A DNA stretch of 64,000 nucleotides from JAAYZX01 sp040770645 (GTDB lineage: Bacteria > Actinomycetota > Thermoleophilia > RBG-16-64-13). Both the position numbers and the translations under genes were made by a program. Shown piece by piece: positions 57,530 to 64,000 of this stretch. The DNA is taken from NCBI GenBank assembly GCA_040770645.1, contig JAXGIS010000008.1, positions 1 through 64,000 on the forward strand, written 5' to 3'. Position 1 is the stretch's first letter. Each line of letters opens with the position of its first letter. The notes beneath the pieces were generated by a model. It was not told where the DNA came from. It saw only the letters and a program-made list of their open reading frames with translations, and searched no databases.

Positions 57530-59308
57530 CTACACACCCGCAATGCGCCGGAAGAGCTCCTCAGCGGCCTCCTTGGGGCCCGAAGCCTCGCAGCCGGGAA
57601 CACCCAGGCGCGTCCGCAACTGCCCCACGAAGACTCCGGACCGGAAGGCCGATTGGAACACCTGCTCGGCCAAGGGCTCGTGGAGCTCACGGTATTGCGG
57701 AGCCCCAAAAATATTGGCGAAATACGTGTGCACGAGACCGGTGGCACTGGTGGTGCCTTTGGACATGGTTGCGCCGGCTCGGAAGATGGCCAGCGCCTCT
57801 TCCGGCGTTTGCAGTTCTTCCACAATGGGGTGCTCGCCGTCCACGAGCTCATAGTTGTTGGCGTACAGCATGAGGTCGATAGGGTATCCGCGCAGCACCT
57901 CATCGAGGGTGGTGACAGGTAACACCACCCGAGCGTTGACCTTCTGGGGGCTCATGATCACGGCGCGATCGATCTGCCCGAAGGCGTACCCCGCCTGCAG
58001 ATCGTCGAGCCGGATGAAGGCGCCGATCTCAGTACCGTAGCCGATCACGCGCCCCTCGGCATCCACCTCCAACGAGCCCATGTCATCGGCGACGATGCGC
58101 ATATCACGTATGTAATCACTACCCACCGCCCGGAACGCCTCCAGCGATTCCGACTTGCCGGCCGCCGTGTCACCGATGATGAGCACCGTGGCCCGATGGT
58201 CGCTCTTGAGTTCAATGTGGACCATGGCGCCGTGGAACGGCAGACGGCCGCGCTTCATCATGACGATGTTGTGTAGGGTCAGAACCATCTTCTTTAGATA
58301 GCCGAAGTACCCGAAGCGGTCTTCACCCGGCACCGCAGCCGCCAACATCCCGTTTACGGGGTCGTCGTAGAAGATGGTCGGTAGGTCACCGAACTGCCAT
58401 AACGCTTCAGTGGGCGCCCCGTAGACGTATACGGCGTCCGGACCGGCCGCTATCTGCTCATCTGTGGCCAAATCGAACAGGTTGGCCAGGGAGCACCCCA
58501 AGCCGATGAAACGCTGGTGGAAGTACACGTTGATGAGAAGGGGGCCGACCGCGGCCGGGTAGCACAGCCATTGATCAGGCGTTAGGTGTAACCCGGCCAG
58601 GGGATTTCGGTCCACACGCTGAAAATGCCCGGTGCGGGTGTTTTTGGGCGGATCAATGATGAGAGGGGGCGCAATCCACACATGTCGGATGAACGGCACG
58701 TCACGAAGGGCGCCCGCGTACTCCTCAGGGAGCGGACATTCGCCGGGAACGGCGATGAGACCCACGTTGCACCCCGCTGCTACCTGACGGTAGATACGTG
58801 GGTGATTGCCGGTGATGTTCTCGCACACGTCACGGTAGAAAGAGCGTACGGTGTGGGTCAGGGTCTCAATGGTGGCATTGAAGGCCCGGTACGGCCGGCG
58901 CTCATAGCCGCTCGGCCCCGGCTGCGAGTGTAGAACCATGAAACGATCGAATGACCGCCAGTAGTCGTACAGATCTTCGACGAACCGATGAAAGGCCGCC
59001 CTGGCGTCGGTCTCCAACAGCGACGCCGCGTACGGGTCCGATTGCGCCAACTCCTCCAACCCGTGGAAGGCCAAGTCACTCAACAGAGCGATGAGTCGAT
59101 TGTCACTCTTGTCCTGGACTACTTCCTGCAAAGCCAGCCCCAACTGATGGAGCAGCGGGGACTCCTGCTTGCGTAGATGACCCAGGAACAGTCTGACCAC
59201 ACCCTTGAATGACTCGCTCCGTGTGAGATCAGACACCGTGGAGCAGATCTCGCCCTCGGTGTGGATGATGATCTGATTGCCTTCTTTGAACGAGTGCTTG
59301 GTAGTCAT
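57530..59308 (-). CDS. HprK/PEPCK-superfamily P-loop protein of unknown function
   Basis: A 592-residue cytoplasmic protein. The N-terminal 330 residues are unlike anything I know (LFLGHLRKQESPLLHQLG, YVYGAPTEALWQFGDLPTIF). The C-terminal part contains FHGAMVHIELKSDHRATVLI, the P-loop GDTAAGKSESLEAFRAVGSD, MRIVADDMGSLEVDAEG, IGAFIRLDDLQAGYAFGQID, and TMSKGTTSATGLVHTYFANI then LAEQVFQSAFRSGVFVGQL. GxxxxGKSE and VADD are HPr kinase-like; the overall layout and the final block recall ATP-type PEP carboxykinase. The substrate is unknown. GGAGG precedes ATG 59308 by six bases. Flanked by a helicase and an ABC operon, not obviously linked to either. Confidence 0.75.
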   Translation of the reverse strand: MTTKHSFKEGNQIIIHTEGEICSTVSDLTRSESFKGVVRLFLGHLRKQESPLLHQLGLALQEVVQDKSDNRLIALLSDLAFHGLEELAQSDPYAASLLETDARAAFHRFVEDLYDYWRSFDRFMVLHSQPGPSGYERRPYRAFNATIETLTHTVRSFYRDVCENITGNHPRIYRQVAAGCNVGLIAVPGECPLPEEYAGALRDVPFIRHVWIAPPLIIDPPKNTRTGHFQRVDRNPLAGLHLTPDQWLCYPAAVGPLLINVYFHQRFIGLGCSLANLFDLATDEQIAAGPDAVYVYGAPTEALWQFGDLPTIFYDDPVNGMLAAAVPGEDRFGYFGYLKKMVLTLHNIVMMKRGRLPFHGAMVHIELKSDHRATVLIIGDTAAGKSESLEAFRAVGSDYIRDMRIVADDMGSLEVDAEGRVIGYGTEIGAFIRLDDLQAGYAFGQIDRAVIMSPQKVNARVVLPVTTLDEVLRGYPIDLMLYANNYELVDGEHPIVEELQTPEEALAIFRAGATMSKGTTSATGLVHTYFANIFGAPQYRELHEPLAEQVFQSAFRSGVFVGQLRTRLGVPGCEASGPKEAAEELFRRIAGV

Positions 59309-59513
59309 TGAATCCTCCGGATTTCAAGGATGGTCCGCGTTGATCAGGGCATAAGCGATCCTGGCGCGGCGACCGCGAATGACAAAGCGGCGGCGGGAAA
59401 CACAACCGAACCCAGGCCCACCCTCTGGCTCTGCCACGAAACGACAGTGGCCGGGGGCGTCATCCTCGTCGCGTCTATCCGCGGATGAGGGCCGCGCCCA
59501 TGGCCCAATACCC

Positions 59514-60323
59514 CTACTCGAGCAACATCCTGTCCACAGCCAAGGTCTCGCCGCTCACCTGGTGAAACTTCTCCACTAGGTCGGCCACAGTCAGCGTGTC
59601 TTTCTGGGCACTGTTGACGTCTAAGATGATTCGGCCGGCATGCATCATGATGAGGCGGTTGCCCCATTGAAGCGCGATCTCCATGTTGTGCGTGACCATC
59701 AACGTGGTCAACCGGCATTGATGCACGATTTTGCCGGTGAGGTCCATGATGGTGGATGCCACTTTGGGATCCAAAGCGGCAGTGTGCTCGTCCAACAACA
59801 GAAGCCGCGGCTCCGCTACCGTGGCCATGAGCAGCGATATGGCCTGCCGTTGCCCGCCTGACAGCTTGTTCACCTGTGTGGTCAAGCGTCCTTCCAAACC
59901 CATGCCCAACTCGGCCAGGCGTTCTCTCATCAGCTTCTTCAACTTGGCCGGCACGCCCGGCCGCAGGCTCCGCCGGCGGCCGCGTAAGTAAGCCATGGCC
60001 ATGTTCTCTTGAATCGACATGGAGGGGGCGGTACCCGCCCGCGGATCCTGGAAGACCCGACCGATCAACCTGGCTCGCTTGTGCTCGGGCAGGCGGGTCA
60101 GGTCCTCACCCTCCAACCAGACGGCTCCGGCCGTGAGCGGAAGGGTGCCGGCGATGGCGTTGAGCAAAGTGGTCTTGCCGGATCCGTTAGAACCAATCAC
60201 CGTCACGAAATCGCCCGGGTTCACGTGGAGGCTGAGGTCGCGCAGCGCCACCACCTCGTTCACGGTGTTCGAGAAGAACACCTTGCGCAGGTCTTTGGCA
60301 AATAGACCGGACAGGGCGTTCAC
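59514..60323 (-). CDS. ABC transporter ATPase, TrpY/Z-type operon
   Basis: A 269-residue ATPase with Walker A GSNGSGKTTLLNAIAGTLPL, Q-loop GRVFQDPRAGTAPSMSIQEN, signature LSGGQRQAISLLMATVAEP, Walker B LLLLDEHTAALDPKVASTIM and H-loop LMVTHNMEIALQWGNRLIMM. The SLLMAT in place of ARAL after the signature is typical of the COG1101 subgroup linked to tryptophan/tyrosine importers. Overlaps the permease by ATGA. A 205-base gap to the HprK/PEPCK-like gene holds no recognised feature. Confidence 0.9.
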   Translation of the reverse strand: MNALSGLFAKDLRKVFFSNTVNEVVALRDLSLHVNPGDFVTVIGSNGSGKTTLLNAIAGTLPLTAGAVWLEGEDLTRLPEHKRARLIGRVFQDPRAGTAPSMSIQENMAMAYLRGRRRSLRPGVPAKLKKLMRERLAELGMGLEGRLTTQVNKLSGGQRQAISLLMATVAEPRLLLLDEHTAALDPKVASTIMDLTGKIVHQCRLTTLMVTHNMEIALQWGNRLIMMHAGRIILDVNSAQKDTLTVADLVEKFHQVSGETLAVDRMLLE

Positions 60324-61222
60324 TGCCGCATCACCTTACGTCTCACCGCAGGCAGAGACAGAGCCACCACCACCAACAGGGCCGTGAACAACTTCAAATC
60401 CATGGGGGCGATGCCCAGCCGCAGGCTTATGGAGATGAGGAGACGGAACACGATAGAACCACCGATCACGCTGAAGAGCACCCAGGCAATGCTCCTGACT
60501 CCAAATAGCACTTCACCGATGATGACCCCGGCCAACCCGGCCACGATGGTGCCGATGCCCATGCCCACGTCGGCGAATCCCTGGTATTGGGCCACCAACG
60601 ACCCGCTCAGCGCCACAAGGCCGTTGGCCAGAGCCAACCCAATCACGCGCACCACGTTGGTGTTGACGCCCAAGGACCGGATCATCTGCTCGTTGTCGCC
60701 GGTGGCCTGCAGCACAAGGCCCACCTCTGTGTGCAGGAACCAATCCAGCACGTATTTGACCACCAGCATCAATATGGCCAGAGCCAGAATAACCCACCAA
60801 CCGGTCATGTTCACCGCCAACCAATCGCCCATCTGATCGAAGACATTCGGCTTGCCCAGCAGGGGAACGTTGCTTCCCCGCATGATGCGCAGGTTGGTGG
60901 TATACAAGGCGGTCATCACCAAGATACCGGCCAGCAGCTTGGGACCGTAGTTGGTGGAGCTGCCGTCACCCGACTTCAGGAGGAGGTGGAGTCCTCCCGT
61001 CACCAGCCCGGCGATCAACCCGGCCACGGTGCCCGCCACCGTGGCCAGCCAGGGGGAGTAGCCGGCCGTGATAACAGAGGCCGTCACCGCCGCCCCCAGG
61101 GGGAGACTGCCGTCGACCGTCAGGTCGGGGAAGTCCAGAACCCGGAAGGTGATGAACACCCCAAGCACCATGAAGCCGTAAAGAAGTCCCTGCTGGAGCG
61201 CAGTGATTATCAGCGTCTGCAC
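60320..61222 (-). CDS. ABC transporter permease, TrpX-associated type
   Basis: A 300-residue permease with about nine helices: GLLYGFMVLGVFITFRVLDF, FPDLTVDGSLPLGAAVTASV (the characteristic DLTVDGS), LQATGDNEQMIRSLGVNTNV (coupling helix), ALANGLVALSGSLVAQYQGF, GFADVGMGIGTIVAGLAGVI and GVRSIAWVLFSVIGGSIVFR. This is the COG4120 family that works with COG2984 binding proteins and COG1101 ATPases. Forms a homodimeric pore, probably for aromatic amino acids. Confidence 0.9.
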   Translation of the reverse strand: MQTLIITALQQGLLYGFMVLGVFITFRVLDFPDLTVDGSLPLGAAVTASVITAGYSPWLATVAGTVAGLIAGLVTGGLHLLLKSGDGSSTNYGPKLLAGILVMTALYTTNLRIMRGSNVPLLGKPNVFDQMGDWLAVNMTGWWVILALAILMLVVKYVLDWFLHTEVGLVLQATGDNEQMIRSLGVNTNVVRVIGLALANGLVALSGSLVAQYQGFADVGMGIGTIVAGLAGVIIGEVLFGVRSIAWVLFSVIGGSIVFRLLISISLRLGIAPMDLKLFTALLVVVALSLPAVRRKVMRQ

Positions 61223-61265
61223 TAGTGGCTTACTCCGTCGAAGATCAAGGGCGGTCCCGGCTTCT

Positions 61266-61309
61266 GACGGGTCGACGGAGCCAGTACTTCGTGGCTCCGC
61301 CGACCTGTC
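61266..61309 (-). terminator. Hairpin between the TrpX-type binding protein and its permease
   Basis: An 18-bp stem with two mismatches built on GGTCGACGGAGCCA and TGGCTCCGCCGACC, loop of eight bases, 38 bases after the binding-protein stop. Confidence 0.55.
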
Positions 61310-61346
61310 ATGATGGTCTTAGATGAATAATGTTGTTCGTTAATCG

Positions 61347-62405
61347 TTAGAATGTGGTATTGGCTTTGGCCTTCAGCGCATCGGGGATAGTGACTCCCAT
61401 CGCTGCCGCGGCGGCCAGGTTGATGGCCAGCTGAAGATTCTGCGCATACTGAACGGGAATCTTGGCGATGGATGTGCCCTGCAGGATCTGCGCCGCGATG
61501 TTGCCGGCCTGGACACCGTGATCGTGGTAATCAAAGGCATACGCCGCCACGGCACCCGCCTCCACCGTGCCGATATCACCGGCCACCAGGGCGATCTTGT
61601 TCTCCTGGCAGACTTTGACCACGCTCTCGATGGCCGAAACCACGGTGTTGTCGGTCAGAACGGAGATGGCCTCGCACCGCCCCACCAAAGACTGAGCGGC
61701 TGCCAGAACCTCAGCCGAGCTTGCAGCGGAAGCCTCCACCACCTTCAGGCCCATGGCCTCAGCGGCGGCCTTCTCCTGGTTGACCAGTGTCACCGAGTTG
61801 GTCTCTCCGGCGTTGTAGAGCAAACCTATGGTCTTCACATCGGGCACGAGTTCTTTGATCAGCTCAAGGTGGGGCTGGACGGGCAACAGGTCGGAGCAGC
61901 CGGTGACGTTTCCTTCGGGAGCGCCTGCGTCTTTGACCAACCCTGCCGCAACCGGGTCGGTAACGGCCGCAAAGACGATCGGGATGGTGGTTGTGGCTTT
62001 GGCCGCCGCCTGGCTGGTAGGCGTGGCCACCGAGTAGATCAGGTCAACTTTGTCACCCGCGAATTTCTGAGCAATGGTGGCGGCAACGGCCGGCTCGCCC
62101 TGGGCGTTCTGCCTATCGAAGGTTATGTTCTTGCCCTCCACGTACCCCGCGGCAGCCAGAGCTTCAATGAACCCCGTCACCGCGGCATCGAGAGCCGGGT
62201 GGGTGACAATCTGGGCAATGCCGATGCGGTACACCTTGGCTGCCTCAGTGGTGGCGGTATCACCTGCAGTCGTCGTAGTATCAGCGGCAGTGGTGGTAGT
62301 GTCGCCTGCAGTGGTGGTGGTGGATCCACCACAGCCCGCTACGAGGAACATAAGAACGACCAAAGCTAGGATGGCGACGGCCACTGGTTTGAATTTCAAA
62401 TGCAT
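61347..62405 (-). CDS. TrpX-type ABC substrate-binding lipoprotein
   Basis: A 352-residue binding protein of the COG2984 family. The signal peptide VAVAILALVVLMFLVAGC ends in a lipobox, followed by a Thr-rich linker (STTTTAGDTTTTAADTTTT) encoded by a short tandem DNA repeat. Mature domain: IGIAQIVTHPALDAAVTGFI, LAAAGYVEGKNITFDRQNAQ, ATIAQKFAGDKVDLIYSVAT, IPIVFAAVTDPVAAGLVKDA and IGLLYNAGETNSVTLVNQEK. Members bind tryptophan, tyrosine or other small ligands. Start Met 62405. First gene of the three-gene importer operon. Confidence 0.9.
   Translation of the reverse strand: MHLKFKPVAVAILALVVLMFLVAGCGGSTTTTAGDTTTTAADTTTTAGDTATTEAAKVYRIGIAQIVTHPALDAAVTGFIEALAAAGYVEGKNITFDRQNAQGEPAVAATIAQKFAGDKVDLIYSVATPTSQAAAKATTTIPIVFAAVTDPVAAGLVKDAGAPEGNVTGCSDLLPVQPHLELIKELVPDVKTIGLLYNAGETNSVTLVNQEKAAAEAMGLKVVEASAASSAEVLAAAQSLVGRCEAISVLTDNTVVSAIESVVKVCQENKIALVAGDIGTVEAGAVAAYAFDYHDHGVQAGNIAAQILQGTSIAKIPVQYAQNLQLAINLAAAAAMGVTIPDALKAKANTTF
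62281..62335 (-). repeat. Short tandem repeat encoding the Thr-rich lipoprotein linker
   Basis: Repeats of the GGCGACACTACCACCACTGC type (minus strand) code for T-T-T-T-A-G-D units. A similar but independent linker is in LivK (about 27395-27470). Such repeats can change length by slippage. Confidence 0.5.
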
Positions 62406-62650
62406 GCTGTTCCTTTCCCCCAGATTAAGACCAATGTCGGCTATTGTAAGCCGGTGCCCCAAACGACTACAAGTCGGTGCTCCACCCAAGCGCGTGAATA
62501 TGCTCTATTCCGCGCGCCGCCCACCGAATGGTTTGTGGCGCAAACCATGCCCATACACCCGATCCTGGGTCCCGCACGCCAGGCATAGCCCCCTCCGACA
62601 TCACCACTTCCCAATGGAGGGCAGACGGGGGCTGCGCACCGCACCTGTCA

Positions 62651-63124
62651 GTGTCCTCGTGCATCATCGTCCTGAGGGCAGGGAACCTGATTCTGCTTTG
62701 CGTCCTGGGGAGCAAGATCTCGGAACGCGTGGGCGTACCGGGTTTGCTGGTGTTCCCCTCTCAACTGCAGAACACTGCAACCCCGGCACTCCTCGTCTAC
62801 GCTTTTCTCACGATCGTGGCCTGCCCGCTGGGGGTCACGGCCTGTCTCCGTAACCTCCGTGCTGTCCCAGGGGCGAACGCCGATGCCTCTGGCCCGGAAG
62901 TTGAGGGTCGATGTACCGCTCGCCGTGAGACCCGGTCACCTCGTATCGCCGGCCTCACACTGCCCCGGAGAACGCTGATTGTGCTCATTCGGCGAAGGAA
63001 CGAGTCTATAATCCCGCGTGCAGATACAGTCCCAGCACCTCGCGATTCCCTGTTGCTGTTGGGAGCCGAAGGTGAGCTTCGTGAGGTAGAGCAAATGCTC
63101 ACCAGACGCGAGACTATGGATTAG
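62651..63124 (+). pseudogene. Remnant of a K+/H+ antiporter (CvrA/NhaP2-like) with a large internal deletion
   Basis: GTG 62651 opens a frame whose first part, VLRAGNLILLCVLGSKISER, then VGVPGLLVF, is the N-terminal helix of CPA1 potassium/proton antiporters. After a short, poorly conserved bridge with one hydrophobic stretch (LLVYAFLTIVACPLGVTACL), the frame ends as the TrkA-C regulatory domain: GLTLPRRTLIVLIRRRNESI, IPRADTVPAPRDSLLLLGAE. About 300 residues of the ion-translocating core are missing although the frame is open. It is either a decayed gene or an assembly collapse. Confidence 0.6.
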
Positions 63125-63198
63125 CGATGGGCCGGCGCAGACCTCACGGGCGCACCGGCAGACCCGCAGCCGATACATCCCGCTCACGGAGAGGAGCC

Positions 63199-63543
63199 AT
63201 GAACCAAACCGTTGCCGCCTTCGGCGCACTTGGACTTGCCATAGCCTTCGAAGTCACGGGCACCGCGTTCCTGCAAGGGTCCCAGCAGTTCACCAAGCTC
63301 GTCCCCACCGTGCTCATGGCCGTCTGCTACGTGGCGTCGTTCTACTTCTTGTCGCACACGCTGAAAACCATTCCCGTGGGGCTCGCCTACGCAATATGGA
63401 GCGGCCTGGGCGTGGTGCTCATCTCCTTGATAGGCTGGCTGGTCTTCCGGCAGTCCTTGGATTTGGCCGCCGTCATCGGGCTGGCTTTCATAATCGTCGG
63501 CGTCATCATCGTCAACGCCTTCTCCAAGTCACTCACCCACTGA
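63199..63543 (+). CDS. Small multidrug resistance (SMR/EmrE) family exporter
   Basis: A 114-residue, four-helix membrane protein: LGLAIAFEVTGTAFLQGSQQ with the essential glutamate (E18), LMAVCYVASFYFLSHTLKTI, PVGLAYAIWSGLGVVLISLI and VIGLAFIIVGVIIVNAFSKS. As a dimer it exports cationic compounds (quaternary ammonium, guanidinium or polyamines) against proton flow. Start ATG 63199 with GAGGAG six bases upstream; an in-frame ATG at 63127 is too long. Single gene. Confidence 0.93.
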   Translation: MNQTVAAFGALGLAIAFEVTGTAFLQGSQQFTKLVPTVLMAVCYVASFYFLSHTLKTIPVGLAYAIWSGLGVVLISLIGWLVFRQSLDLAAVIGLAFIIVGVIIVNAFSKSLTH

Positions 63544-63706
63544 CGATTCAAGTGCAGCAGCGATATCGCGGTCGGGCCGTCGGAGCGCCCAGCACTCCCA
63601 CCCTCGCGTACAGGATCACCCTGTAGGCTGCTCAGAGACCCTGTTCGAGAGGCCTGATCCTCGTTTCCCTATGCTCCGCGCCGCTGTCCGCCGGCGTTTT
63701 GTCTTC

Positions 63707-64000
63707 TCACGGGGTCATGGATGGAGAAGCTTTCGTGAAGGCCCCCACCGAACACCGGTCCGCCGCCACCATGAGCGACCGCAACTCGTTCAGGGCATAC
63801 ATGAGAGCGTCGATGTCGTCAGGGGTGTTGTAGTAATGCCATGCCGTCCGCAGGTTGCCGTCACGACTGGTCACTATGATGTCTCTCTTGGCCAGTTCGG
63901 GAACGGCCCGCTCCACATCCAGGCAGCGAATGGCCACCGCGGGCCCTCGCTTGGCCGGGTCCTGCGGGGTGGCAACCACGAACCCTTCAGACTCCAACGC
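63707..64000 (-). CDS. Class V aminotransferase, C-terminal part (runs off the window)
   Basis: The last 98 codons of a PLP aminotransferase of the class V/selenocysteine lyase group: GFVVATPQDPAKRGPAVAIR, DVERAVPELAKRDIIVTSRD and LRTAWHYYNTPDDIDALMYA, the typical small C-terminal domain. The PLP lysine and the large domain lie beyond base 64000. Substrate cannot be told; kynureninase-like and cysteine desulfurase-like members share this ending. Confidence 0.75.
   Translation of the reverse strand, partial: ALESEGFVVATPQDPAKRGPAVAIRCLDVERAVPELAKRDIIVTSRDGNLRTAWHYYNTPDDIDALMYALNELRSLMVAADRCSVGAFTKASPSMTP

Noticed and set aside
62406..62650. T-box or other riboswitch upstream of the TrpX-type gene
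   Set aside because: No T-box core (AGGGTGG-type), specifier stem or terminator/antiterminator pair could be found.

Overview
The window is a high-GC bacterial chromosome segment of 64 kb, densely packed with short operons mostly on the minus strand. A BldD-like regulator, GC-rich hairpin terminators without T-runs, lipoproteins with Thr/Ala-rich linkers after the lipobox, GTG/TTG starts and translationally coupled ABC operons suggest a deep-branching, probably anaerobic actinobacterial lineage. This placement is inference; no rRNA or marker alignment was possible. Many genes that should be intact (uvrB, polA, livG, pfkA, trpD) carry single-base frameshifts, so the text probably contains sequencing or assembly errors. 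Broken genes are given as whole loci.

Layout. 0-3.7 kb: cysteine synthase and leucyl-tRNA synthetase. 3.8-12.3 kb: a minus-strand locus built around a Mop-type molybdenum aldehyde oxidoreductase, with a two-part Fe-S/flavin oxidoreductase, a small CxxC protein, a methyltransferase, a C-GCAxxG-C-C protein and a PaaK-like CoA ligase. The order matches, as I recall it, the Desulfovibrio DVU_1553-1559 neighbourhood. The 3' end of mop is replaced by the 3' end of a dihydrolipoamide dehydrogenase gene. 12.4-20.9 kb: mgtC, uvrB, a lytic transglycosylase, coaE, rpsA and polA (housekeeping). 21.1-27.6 kb: VOC protein, radical SAM protein and a complete branched-chain-type ABC operon (livKHMGF). 27.7-29.5 kb: tRNA-Leu(CAA), a lipoprotein and the BldD-like regulator.

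29.6-36.7 kb: damaged pfkA and corA, a tandem universal stress protein, hisI, cinA, a MacB-like ABC pair and a stand-alone pyruvate-kinase-C-terminal-like protein. 37.3-39.3 kb: a PLDc_N / ABC ATPase / permease set like Bacillus yxlEFG. 39.4-45.9 kb: broken OFA-type MFS carrier, small coiled-coil protein, alpha/beta hydrolase, SLH-domain protein, GNAT, ZIP transporter, a Zn-ribbon/NUDIX/helical fusion and a methyltransferase. 46.1-52.6 kb: a second Liv-type ABC operon ending in an acyl-CoA synthetase, suggesting uptake and CoA activation of an organic acid. 52.9-57.3 kb: HTH regulator overlapping trpD, a WecA/TagO-type transferase, a small helical protein and a DEAD-box helicase. 57.5-62.4 kb: an uncharacterised HprK/PEPCK-like P-loop protein and a TrpXYZ-type ABC operon. 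62.6-64 kb: a deleted K+/H+ antiporter remnant, an SMR exporter and a class V aminotransferase that runs off the edge.

Most interesting parts: the Mop-associated redox locus with its chimeric patch, the orphan HprK/PEPCK-like protein, the NUDIX fusion, and hairpins placed between binding-protein and permease genes in all three ABC importer operons.
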